Part shown: piece after piece, positions 1-10,523 of the stretch
Layout: the number at the start of each line of letters is the position of its first letter
How positions within the stretch are numbered: the first letter of the stretch is position 1
From: Stereum hirsutum FP-91666 SS1
Taxonomy: Eukaryota > Basidiomycota > Agaricomycetes > Russulales > Stereaceae
Direction: 5' to 3'
Assembly: GCF_000264905.1 (NCBI RefSeq)
Contig: NW_006763141.1
Location: 676,600-740,599 of the forward strand
DNA: 64,000 bases
Made by a program: the position numbers and the translations under genes
The notes under the pieces: generated by a model
The model's input: only the letters and a program-made list of their open reading frames with translations
What the model was told of the DNA's origin: nothing
Database searches by the model: none

Positions 1-2338
1 CATTCAATCTTCAAGGGTCCAAAGATTCCTCAAGCGCAGTTCGCCAGCATATGGAGAGACCATCTCGCTCAAAAGGATGTGCGGTCCGATTTATACAAAA
101 TCGTCGTCGATCAGGCCAACCAAGCTTCGGTCAGTTTTTCTACGTCCTCTCATCTTGCGCAGATCTGTGCCTAACTTGAACTGCATTCAGCAATCCGAGC
201 TAATAGGGGTAGGTGTTATCGATGCCAACCCCGCTGCGTATTCGATGTATGAGAAGACATACCCAGAACTAGAAAATCTGCAGAAAACCATCGCTTCGAA
301 GGTCAATGACCTAGGAGGGAAAGTCGACATCTTGATGTACTTCGACGAAGCTCAAGAGTTAATGAAAGCTGAGGATAGCCCACAAGACAGAGCTTATCGC
401 GCACTTCGTTCTGTTCTCAACGACTATGGGGATTGTCCGCTCTTCACCATATTCCTTTCGACCGTCCCACACATCGCCGAGTACGTTGCTCCCGTAATCA
501 CCACCAGGGTATACGGTCATAAACTCGGAGAACCTAAGGCACCCATCACGGGAACACCATTTGACTGTGCACCGGATATTCTCGTGGCAGAGTACGCCCA
601 CGATCGGGAGGAGATCGCACAGCCACATTTCATGGCTCGGTTCGGTCGACCTTTGTAAGTGTTTTTTCTTTTCTCCATCAATCTCTCACCTTCAATCGCA
701 AACGTGACCATATATATACCCTGCAGGTTTTGGACCACCCTCGCACAGATTCCGGTAACAGATCATCAAACGATCCAGACTTTTCTCAAGAAATTACGCT
801 CCAAACTTATCAATAACCCCAAATGCGATATTCTCCCCTCGGAATGGGAATGCAAAGAGCTTGGAAAACTGGCCGTCGCAGACGTTCGACTCTGCCTCCA
901 ATATGAGCCGAATCTGAAAAGTTTCAAGCAGAAAGTCGTGGAGGTGCAAGCGAAACTGGTGGCGAACCATATGAGGATCGCGTATTCCTTTCCTGCTCAT
1001 CGTAGGTATTTTGTCTCGGGATATCCGAGCGAGCCTTTGTTGGCAGAGGTGCGCCGCTCCCATCCCTCTACCCACTATCCATCTCGTTGTCCACGTTCAA
1101 AAGTGTTTGTGTTGATTGATATGCGGACGGTGACGCAGGCGGCAGCTCAACAACTCCACCATTGGCGCAAAACTCAGCCCTCATTCTTACTCGATATTGT
1201 CCACCATCATATGAAGACTGGGCTCCTCGATCGCGCAGACCGAGGAGAGGTCGTCGCCCGGATACTCATCCTCGAAGCCTACGACCGCGCCGTCACCGAA
1301 ACCTTCACCCCAAATCATAATGGACATGTACCGCTCTTCGGCCTCGGATGTCGTCTCATAGACTGGATATCGCAATTATTCGCGCACGACCTGGCTCTCG
1401 AAATCCTGCACAGCAAACCCGCTAATGGTGCTACTGAGGACCAGACGTTCGAGGAGGTCTTCAAGGACGCGTGGATTCGTGTGACGCATTATGCACAGGC
1501 GGGCGACGAGCACGTCTTCAATGCTGGCACGCACGCGATGTTCGCGGCTTTCGTTCGAGGAATGGCTTTTATTTGTCGGGACGGACTTGGAAACGGAGGA
1601 AGTTTTGTGAATATCCTCATCCCTGTTCTTCTTCGGGACGTGAAGATCGGGTCGTCTGTCATGTCCGCTGTTTTCATCCAGTTTGGGCGTCGAGCAGCGA
1701 GAGTGGGCACGTATGCGATTATCGACGCTGAGAAGGACTTTGATTTCTTTCAACCTGAGCCTGGCAGGCTTTCTGAGGACGATCGTCCGTATGTGACGCT
1801 CATTATGGATCTTGGTGTACGGGATCCTCTCCTGGATCACGCTACACCTCAAACGAAGGTGAAGTTGACACCGACGAAACACCAAGTCTCCACTGATACT
1901 CTTCCCATCAAGCATTCCTCTCGTAGTCAGAGCCAGAGTCGAAAGCAAAAACATCCACGCTACGAAATCCACATTTCCGGCTGCTCCAACACTCTCTACA
2001 ACCTCATCCCACCCGCCAGTGCCCAACTCGCAAAATACAAAGAAATCCTCCACATGCCCGAATTTCTACCCGAACATACGCGCAAAGCGACAATATCACA
2101 GGCGATGGAGATGAAGCCGGTGTTTGTGCGTGGAAAGGAGAGTTATGCGTGGATTGGGTCGGGGGTGCTTAATCCGAGTCAGGGGAATGCCAGTGACGAA
2201 GACGAGGATGTGGATGTGGATGTGGAGGAGGGGTACGCCATCGTCGGCGGTCATCGACATATCTACTCCGAGTCAGAGGAGGACTCTTCAGACTGGGACC
2301 AGATCTCGAGGTCGGATGTCGATATGCCTTTGTCGTAA
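1..2338 (+). CDS. CRN-like P-loop NTPase, copy A (5' end outside window)
   Basis: Last four exons of a large family protein, cut by the left edge. Exons read 1-129, 191-654, 727-1048 and 1139-2338, with phases 0, 2, 0 matching copies B, C and D. The Walker B strand ILMYFDEAQE lies near 335-365. The carboxy-terminal domain begins AAAQQLHHW at 1139 and carries DRGEVVARILILEAYD and a strand ending IQFGRR, where the other copies have IQVKRR or IRVPHR. The protein ends in an acidic tail and VDMPLS, as in copy C, so A and C form one subtype. Walker A is off the window. The NTPase fold is seen directly. The nuclease-like role of the carboxy-terminal half is inferred from resemblance to Crinkler NTPase-nuclease proteins. 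No stop or frameshift is visible in the part present. Confidence 0.75.
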
Positions 2339-2520
2339 GTTGAACGGAATGCTGGCACCGACTCGGACAGCATGGTTTTCTTGTTTCTGTCTCTCGCTTC
2401 GCAATTGCTTACAATCACACGTCTTTGCTGTCCACGTACTCACAGTCTGTACTATGTAGTCCCGATGTACACAGCACGATTCCTGTATGCATTTCATTGA
2501 CTTCACTTCTCGTGCCCAAG
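2339..2520 (+). repeat. 3' flank of copy A shared with copy C
   Basis: The bases after the stop codon match the 3' flank of copy C (minus strand, about 15005-14860). Shared pieces include TTGGCACCGACTCG-like sequence next to the stop, CACAGTCTGTACTA, and GTCCCGATGTACAC. It is probably the 3' UTR and polyadenylation region copied together with the gene. Confidence 0.55.
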
Positions 2521-2721
2521 GCTCGGACGAGCAGACTGGAGGTTCTCGGAGTGGCGTGGCGGAGGTGTGCGTCGAGGCTCAGAAAGGCAATGAAAATGTC
2601 ACGAGACTTAGTGATATTCCCACGAGTGTGCCCGGTCGTAAGCAGGAGCGCGGTGAAGTCGCCGCCGTTCCAGTGTGGCTCTCTGCTCTACGGCTCCTAC
2701 CTCGCTCTCTGCATGCCCGCC

Positions 2722-3375
2722 ATGGACATCGACAGCCCGGATCAGATTCACGGGCCCTGTGTCCCTTTTACACAAGCTTTCTGGGATTCTCTTGCTGGGC
2801 TGTCTCACACTGCGTACAAGACTGCTCTCGAGGCTTACTCTACAGCACTAGCAGCATCTCCTGAGAACCAGTGTATTCATCTTCGCGAATCTCAGGTGCT
2901 TCCATCTGTCAATTATCAGGAAGGCTGCGATGTTCTGTATATATCTGGTACTGGTTCTGGCAAAACCATGCAGATCATATCTCTGCTCTCCTCGACCCTG
3001 ACGCCATCATCTTGGTCATGTTACCGCTGTTGCGCTTGCAGGAGACGATGGTGAGCGCCACGAAACCATATGAGAATTGTCTAAATTACTCACATACATC
3101 TAGACGAAGGAAATAGAACGGTTCCGAGGTTTGCGTGCGATTGCTGTGAACAGTGAGATGCATCATGATTCCGATACTTGGACGTATGTGATCGTTACTA
3201 TATGTGTTCCAATGAAGTTTAATTAAGGCAACCAAGCTAATCGACGTGGATATATGACAGGATATTGAGAAATGCCGTTACAATGTCGTCTTGACCTCAC
3301 CCGAACAGTGCAAGCCATTCCAAGGTCATCCGACACGGCTTGAGTGCCACTGTGGCCCGTAGCCCACGCGTGGGC
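2722..3375 (+). pseudogene. DEAD/RecQ-like helicase fragment
   Basis: An amino-terminal helicase piece starts with a methionine at 2722 and has a clear Walker A motif, GTGSGKT, near 2947-2970. The following strand, LDPDAIILVMLPLLRLQETM, is only readable after a change of frame near 2985. Further pieces are EIERFRGLRAIAVNSE near 3110-3150 and DIEKCRYNVVLTSPEQC near 3260-3310, separated by intron-like gaps. These match the motif I, Ia and II order of RecQ/DEAD helicases that are common in Agaricomycete genomes. The carboxy-terminal helicase domain is absent and the frame is broken, so this is a relic. It lies between NTPase copies A and B. Confidence 0.55.
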
Positions 3376-3956
3376 TAACGGAAGTGGCACTCCATCGACG
3401 CTCTTATATTAAGTGAGAATGCGAACATGTCCATGTATGAATGTGTACTGTACTGTACAATAGGCATACATGACTTCCTCATCCTCGTGTGTTGGGAAAA
3501 AGGGCTGTAACTGACCCGGTATGACAGGAACTGAGGGTGCCACACTGTCAGAAGCCAGAGTATTCGAGGACTGAGGGATGTTTTCATTATTGAAAAATGA
3601 TGTGTCATTCATCATTCTATGACTAGGTACAGATGAAGACAAAAGCAGAGTGCGAGGACAGGCGACAGAGCATAGAACGCGAGCAGTAGGTACTCAGCGC
3701 CGTGTGGCGACGGCGACTTCGTACATACTTCGTACAGATTTCGAGCTCCGACTAAGTCATGTGACCGCAATACTCGGACCGACGCCTGGACTGACAGCTC
3801 GGCGCACCTCTCCCTTCAGCCACCCCGAGTTCCGCCAGTCTCTATTGCTTGTACTCGCGCAGCCGTCACATACCCGCAATAGATACTGGTTACGAGTCTG
3901 GTCCAAACATCTCTGCAAACAAAAACATGCAACCCTGTGACTAACTCTCGTCGCAA
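3376..3956. other. intergenic, no gene seen
   Basis: No coherent coding sequence. Positions about 3850-3915 match, in inverted orientation, part of a dispersed repeat found again at 34580-34640. Confidence 0.5.
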
Positions 3957-4025
3957 GACCTGTCCCAACGGAACAGGAAGACCTGTCCCGACGGAACAAG
4001 AAGACCTGTCCTAACGGAACAGACA
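3957..4025 (+). repeat. 23-bp tandem repeat, three units
   Basis: Three head-to-tail units at 3957-3979, 3980-4002 and 4003-4025, each beginning GACCTGTCC and containing ACGGAACA, with one to four differences between units. The array ends at the start of the conserved promoter block of copy B. Confidence 0.9.
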
Positions 4026-4088
4026 CTGGCACACAATGCCGGCGTTTGCCGGAACCACTCGCTTAAAGACCTTGCAATCAGATTATCT
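4022..4088 (+). promoter_or_regulatory. conserved promoter block of NTPase copy B
   Basis: Block shared with copies C and D. In order it has GACACTGG (4022), the inverted repeat CCGGC-GTTT-GCCGG (4039-4052), a TATA-like CGCTTAAA (4060-4067) and AATCAGATTATCT (4076-4088). The start codon follows about 30 bp later. Spacing from CGCTTAAA to AATCAGATTATCT is 16 bp, identical in copy D. The last element may span the transcription start. Confidence 0.65.
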
Positions 4089-4119
4089 GAACTCAGCATC
4101 TAACTCTTCGCCTTCCTCC

Positions 4120-7100
4120 ATGTCTCGCGCTCAACCCTCGCAAAAGCGTTCGCTCGACGATTCATCCTCCGATGCTAGCAAACGCCAGCACCACATGCTT
4201 CCGCAGATATCCCGTGACGATTATAGCGAACGGGTCCATCTTTCCCGAGACGTGGTTGTTGTGGAAGAACTCATTGACAAGTACGGCTTGAATTTGGAAG
4301 ATGAGAATCGATCCTTCTCCGAACAGGACTACGCCGACATCTTCTGTACAATCGTATTCAACGAACGCCGGATACACAATGACTGGGTCTACTTAGGCGA
4401 AGACACGACGGAGCGGCTCCGCTTGTTACAAAAGGCCATCAAAGTCGCCGGAGAGCCGCTGAGAGATGCTTTGAAAAACGCATCGGAGGATAGGAAATTC
4501 CATTTAATTCGAAACGCCGGTATGCACACATTGTCATAATATCTATAGCATGTGTCTTATGTATACGTGAACTAGCATTTCTCCGCGAACCGTTCCAGAC
4601 CGAACCTGTGGATCCTCTGCGCAGGGGCGTCGGAGACGATGGATCGCGTGGTGAGTCATGGTCCGTACCTAATTGTACCATGTTACCTGAACTGACGAAT
4701 AATGTCGACCTTAGCAACATGTAAGACTCAAAACTCAAAGATCACCGCTAACATGCTCATTCAATAACGTTATATCAGTGGTAGAGAAGGCATGGCGCAC
4801 ACCGTATGTCTTGAATCGTCATGAAGTCCTGGTAGACATTATCACCAAAATGAAAAAGAGCGGAGAGGAATTGGCTGACCGGAAGACACAACCTGCCGAC
4901 TACCGAAACACTGTCACTATTGTTCAGAGTTCGGGAACCGGAAAATCCAGGATGGTAGATGAAGCAGCACGCCTTGTATTTACTCTTCCTTTCAACTTAC
5001 GGGCCGATAAAGAATCAGAGGGTAGCTATCTACTCAACTCCCTCTCCGATAACCCATCGTATCGATAAATGACCTCTTTTTATAGTGCATGCCTATCCAC
5101 CACCCGATCCAGATGTCCGTGATTACATGACTAAGATGTGGGGGGAGGATGGGCTCCGTCTTCGATATCACGCGTTTCTCATGTGTCTCTGCCAATCAAC
5201 CACGTCGGAGGTCCAAACGCTCTTTAACGGCCCGAAGATTCCTCAAACAGAGTTCGCTAGCGAATGGAGAAGCCATCTTGCGAAGGTCAATGTACGCGCC
5301 AACCTATACAAAGCCGTCGTCGCTCAAGCTTCCCAAGCTTTTGTGAGTTTTTCTTTGTGCTCTCCTCACTGCATGGCTGAACGCATACGATGCTTAGGAT
5401 TCTGTGTTCGATCAACTTGTAAATCCCACAACGGCAATAGGATCATTTCAGGAGAAGACAAGACAAGCGATAGGTGATCTGCGGGAAGCTATCGCTTCAA
5501 AGGTCAATGACCTCGGAGGAATAGTCGACATTTTGTTGTACTTCGATGAGGCTCACGAAATGACGAACACTCGTCCTGCACCTTACAAAGAAAAGAATTA
5601 TTACAACGTATTCCTTTCGGTCCTCAACGATTATAGGGATCATCCGCTTTTCGTCATATTCCTTTCCACCATTTCACACATCGCCGACTTCGCCCCTTCT
5701 CGAGAAAACGCTAACTCTTCTCGCGCCTCTAAGAGCGGGGCGCTCCAGCCACCAATCACGGAGACTCCCTTCGACTGCGCACCGCATATCATGGTAGAGG
5801 AAAACGTTTATGATCGGGAAGAGATTTCGGAATTACACTTCATCGGTCGCTTTGGTCGACCTCTGTGAGTGTTCATTTATCTGCTTCTCACAATCAGTCG
5901 TAAACGTACCCGTATATTTTTCAGGTTCTGGACTACCCTCGCACAGATCCCAGAGACGTACCACGAAATGATCCAAGGATTTCTCGCGACTTTACGCACC
6001 AAGCTAACCAACATTCAGGACCCTTTCGTTTCTCCCAAGGGGTGCGATAACCTTGGCCGTCTGGCCGTCGCGGACGTTCGTCTTTGCCTCCAGTATGAGC
6101 CGAACATAGAACGGAGTCAAGCTCTCGATGCGCAAGCAAAGCTAGTCGCAAGTCACATGCGTATCGTGTACTCCGTTCCCGCTCATCGTGAATATATTCG
6201 CTCGGGTTATCCGAGCGAACCGCTGTTGGCAGAGGTGCGCATGAATCTCCTCGACTCGTCCTAAGGATTCGTGTTGACGATGGACTGATTTAACCTCATA
6301 TGGCGACATAGGCGGCCGCTCAGCAGCTGCATTACTGGCGTGAATTGGATCCATCAATTCTGCTTGACACCGTCCAGGAGTTCATGAAGAACGGCCTTCT
6401 CGATCGAGGGGAACGAGGGGAGGTTGTCGCTCGCATGCTCATCCTCGAGGCCTACGACCGCGCCGTTGCCAAAGCCTTTCGCAAGTCGAAGACTCGAGAA
6501 GAACCACTTTTCAGCTTTGGATGCCGTCTCATAGACTGGATAGAGACGATTTTCGTGGAGAAGGTGGCTCAAGATATCCTGAACAGCACACCGGCTAACT
6601 GTGGAAATGAAACGTTTCGGGAGGTATTCAAGGACGCGTGGATCCGATTTACGCATTTCGCTAAGGCAGGCGACGACCACATATTCAACACGCATTCCAT
6701 GTTCGCAGCTTTCATTCGATGCATGGCGTTCGTCTGCAGGAGTGGAGAGAGCTTCATCGATCTCATCATCCCTGTTCTCCTCTGGAACGAGAAGATCGGA
6801 TCCTCCGTCATGACCGCTATTTTCATCCAAGTCAAGCGTCGAATGAAAGCCGGCAAGTACCATTTCGATGCAGAGAAACACTTCCACTTCTTCCATCCCG
6901 AGCCCGACCGTCCCAAGCATCCCGGGGACCACCGCCCCTACGTCACGCTCGTCATGGACCTTGGCGTGCAGAATCCCCTCCCTCAGTACGCTAAGCTTCC
7001 GATGCAGGATGTGATCAAGAAAAGGCAGCAGGCCCAAGAGCGTAGGATGCCTACGGCGACGTCTTCAAAGGAAAACCTCCCACGCACGGCGTCGTCAAGG

Positions 7101-7583
7101 TCAAAGAAGAACGCACCACCCACGACACCCCCCAAGTTACAGGGGAAAATGCCACCCACGACACCCTCGAAGCACGCGGTCTCTGCTGGCCCTGTCAATC
7201 GTCCTCATCGTGGTCGGAAGCAGAAACACCCACGCTATGAGATCTATGTCTCTGGATGCTCTAACACGAACTACAATCTCATCACGGAAGAACAGCGGGT
7301 GAAGTACAGGGAGGTACTCCGTTTGTCGGAGTTCTTACTCGAGCATCCTCGCAAAAACACGATACCCCTGGTGATGCAAATGAAACCGGTTTTTGCGCTT
7401 GGTCCAAACAGCTACTCCTGGATCAGATCATCCGTGCTCAACCCGACGGATCTTCAGGATAATGGCGAGGATATAGGCGAGGATATAGTTGAGGGGCACA
7501 TCGTCGGTCACCCGGAGTCAGAGTCAGAGTCGGAGTCAGAGTCGGACTGGGACCGTCTGGATGTGGATATGGATATGGATTGA
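4120..7583 (+). CDS. CRN-like P-loop NTPase, copy B (complete)
   Basis: Eight exons: 4120-4519, 4576-4650, 4715-4720 (6 nt), 4779-5021, 5086-5342, 5398-5864, 5925-6234, 6312-7583. All junctions keep frame and give 1009 residues. The start MSRAQPSQKR is preferred over an upstream in-frame ATG at 4036, because copies C and D start at the same place. The first 20 residues have KR-rich, nuclear-localisation-like clusters. Walker A SSGTGKS is at about residues 211-217 and Walker B LLYFDEAHE around D377-E378. The carboxy-terminal half (from residue ~587) has GERGEVVARMLILEAYD and FIQVKRR near residue 760. This suits a restriction-endonuclease-like fold, but that is inference. The protein ends in a Ser-Glu repeat and an acidic DMDMD tail. 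The role is unknown; CRN-family proteins are proposed effectors or conflict proteins. Confidence 0.8.
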
Positions 7584-7920
7584 AGGGCATTTGTCGCAAA
7601 GGGCATGTTGATATCGTGGTTCTCTCCTTTTTGTCTTTGATTGTTTGCTTTCCCGCCTTGCTCTCCCCGTACCCACAGTTGTTTCATGTAAGTCCCGCTC
7701 TGACTTGCTTTCCGTGTCATATCCGTCGCCAGTGTCCGTGTACGTCCGTGTTCTATGCACTGATAGTCTGAATCGTCGTTCTCGAATCGTCTTTTGTATT
7801 TCTGTTCACTTACTTCGTGCTCTCGTGTCGATTCCTTTACGACCAACTTCCAAGCTACCAATGTACATTCTATGCTTGCCGAATAAATGCGGGTCATTGT
7901 GTTTGTCACGCCACGATGGT
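7584..7920 (+). repeat. 3' flank duplicated with copy D
   Basis: About 340 bp after the stop are recognisably the same as 34152-34485 after copy D. Examples are AAAGGGCATGTTGATATCGTGG, the GTAAGTCCCGCTCTG box, GATAGTCTGAATCGTCGTTC and the final AATGTACATTCTATGCTT...CCACGATGGT. The duplicated unit therefore runs from the promoter block to about 7920, roughly 3.9 kb. Confidence 0.75.
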
Positions 7921-8747
7921 TCAAAGTTTACGCATATGTAGAAGGAGGCCTTCGTCCGTTCGGCAAACAACGATCCCAACGGACCTGTTGGTTGATGCAC
8001 CGACACGGGTTACTAGTCCTGGCAGCCTCGACTTTTCAGCTTGGGCATTATACTCGCCGGATAACCTGCTCGTGTCAAAGAAACGGGTTTTTTCATCTTC
8101 ATGTCTTGTGCGAAGTATCAACGACCACACACACATATCCCGAACCAATTGTCTTCCTCGATGCCTCCTTCTGTATGGGCTCAGAAGGTTTTACTTCAGC
8201 TCCGAATGTTTTCTTGTCGTATGCCTCTGGTCATAATGACATGAATCGTGAAGTTTGGGAGACTGATTGTGAGGGTGAAGAATGGAGGGTACAGTATGGA
8301 CAATACAATTGTAGCTATTTCCGTTAATCAGTTCAGACTCGGGAATCAGAGGTGGTGAGGTGAACGCTGGAAGGTGGTCCTATCGACGCGTAGAAATATC
8401 CTATACACATGTGTAGTTTTAGTTTCTCTGATTGAAACGTTATCCGAGAGAGAATGGAAGTCCCTGGAATCCAACGCCCGCGTGCACGAGATGGAAGAAT
8501 ATTAATGACTGGAAGCTGTCGCAAATTCCTTTCAACGAGGGAACGCACTGGCGCGTCTGACTTCGCATTTGACGTCGATGTCCAGATGCATCTACATGGG
8601 ATAGAGTGATGCCAGTTTTGAGGTTCATTGAAAGAATAATCATACATGAAATCGTAGTCCTGAATCCATATCCGCTCAGCTTCATATCGTACGCCACATC
8701 TTGCCTCGCCACACGCGCCTTGTCCTTCTCCTCCTCCCGTCCTCTGT
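7921..8747. other. intergenic, no gene seen
   Basis: No supported gene. It holds a single ACAATTGT palindrome at 8305-8312, within TACAATTGTAG, like those of the array upstream of copy D. Confidence 0.5.
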
Positions 8748-9554
8748 TCAACTAAACCACCCCCTCGGCTTCAACTCCTCCTCTCCTCCCTCCTCTCCAT
8801 CCCTCTTCCTCCGAATCCCCTCCAATATCCCCTCCACACCCTCCGCACTCCCTACCGCCGCCCTGCCCGCCGTCCAATCGACGACGATAGGCCATTTAAT
8901 CGCGTTCGGGTTCGTGGATGCCAGTTTTGCGAGGCCGTGTGCGGAGTGCGGACGCTCGGGGAGGGAGGGGGAGGAGGGGTGGGAGGAGAGGAAGGAGGCT
9001 ATTGAGGTGGGGGAGGTGGGGTCGGGGTCTGGTGTAGCGTTGATAAGAACGAGGAATTGTTGGAAGTGAGAGTGCGAGTGCAAGTCGAGTTAGAAAGAGG
9101 AAGTGGATAGGCTTGAGTCTCAGTTCAAGTGGAGCTAACGTACCTTCAGATGACTTCGCTTTCGTTTGTGATGACGGAGAAGAAGACAGATAGGACAATA
9201 TAGTCGCAATCTGATCAGCCGTAGGCGGGCGCTCTACCACTTCAAGATTAAACTTGAGAGGTTTGTTGGACGAGGGGGGATATGGGCCTGACGCTGCGGA
9301 CTGCAGGAGCGCGAGGGCTTTAAGGGAGGGGGGCGAGGAGGGGTTGTGGCTGTTTGTCGCGTATTTCCATTCGAATGGGGTGGTCGTCAGTGTGATTCGG
9401 AGAGGAGACGGGATAGGGCATGGGCATGGGCGTACAAGATGGAGATTTGAGGCTTTCAGAGTCGATTCGAATTCGTCAGCCAACCATACGAACTTCACTT
9501 CGCTTCAAGAACCACTTGAGAACGCACCAACAATCGTTTGAACGCAGAGAACAT
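8748..9554 (-). CDS. FMP46: FMP46-like mitochondrial thioredoxin-fold protein
   Basis: Resembles the fungal FMP46 / DUF1687 redox family. The main exon has HNPSSPPSLKALALLQ, then KFNLEVVERPPTADQIATIL. It is spliced (9144 to 8998, phase 1) to ASFLSSHP...NPNAIKWPIVVDWTAGRAAVG and a charged end finishing KPRGWFS. The family is thioredoxin-like and predicted to be mitochondrial. A likely first exon encodes MFSAFKRLL at 9554-9528 next to a GTGCGT donor. The matching acceptor is unclear: the only in-frame AG would give a 35-nt intron ending at 9493, so the exact amino terminus is uncertain. Intron 2 is about 145 nt. Confidence 0.65.
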
Positions 9555-10523
9555 CTTCACTCGGGTACCCGTGAGTTCTGATTATAATTATCCTAGGACT
9601 TCAGACTAAGTACTCGAATTGGCTACCAAGATGGTATTGAGTGAGAAGAAAGCGAGGTTGATAGAAGGCGAGCTGGGCGTCTATGCTGTTACATCATTTA
9701 GGGGCCAGCGAACATGTGGCGCAGGATAATGACCGGAGGTGTGGCGCTCAAATAGAGTAACAAACAACCAGCTTAAGTTGGTTACCCCTTCATGGTACAT
9801 AGTCAACGGCAGACAATCGAGAGATCCGTCCCAGGAAGAGGATGTGTGAGCTGGTAGTATGCATCCAAGTGCGTCACACTCTACAAATCCTCGAACGACA
9901 CACCGAGACCGTGGGCCACACGAGGGTCAATTACGGACAAACACATTCACAGAGACTGTAGATAGATCCAAGAACACCAAGGAAAGCAGACATTGTGTAC
10001 AGGCAGACAGACACAAACAGAGTCTGAGGTAGGAGACAGACAGAGAGTACTAGGGGCTACAGACGCGTAGAATAAACTACATATTCATGATCGGAAGGAC
10101 GCACTAAATGAGGGTAAAGAGACGTACGCAGTAACATAAAGTGGAGTACATAGAGTTACGAGTGGAGTAGGGTACTACAAGAAGGAAGAAGTACGCAGGC
10201 CAGCCTAGTTAGGATGCGATAAACTAACGGCGGAGAGTACGCGAAACAACAGGGCGACTGGAAAAGGATAGAAAAAGGGGAGTGCAGATGTCCGTGTGTC
10301 CATGTCCGTGTGTATGGTATGGTGTGCTGAGGTATGGTAAGGTATGATGTGAAGAATAAGGGACACAAATCTCTCAGATCCAAGAAACGATACAACAAAA
10401 ACCAAGAAGACCAAGAAATCGAAACGTCCAAGACCACGGAAAAACAAAGAAAAAGTATAGCACAAAAGAACCAACCCAGAATAAACGAAAAACATCGACC
10501 CCCCACCCCTCCAAGCTCCCACA
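9555..10523. other. intergenic, no gene seen
   Basis: Low-complexity, purine-rich in places (CAGACAGA-like runs near 10000-10050). Probably contains the 5' region of the FMP46-like gene and the 3' UTR of the kinase. Open frames here are short and without recognisable content. Confidence 0.5.

Noticed and set aside
1376..2053. Long minus-strand open frame opposite copy A
   Set aside because: Shadow of the coding strand; no splice logic or family resemblance, while the plus strand aligns with three paralogues.
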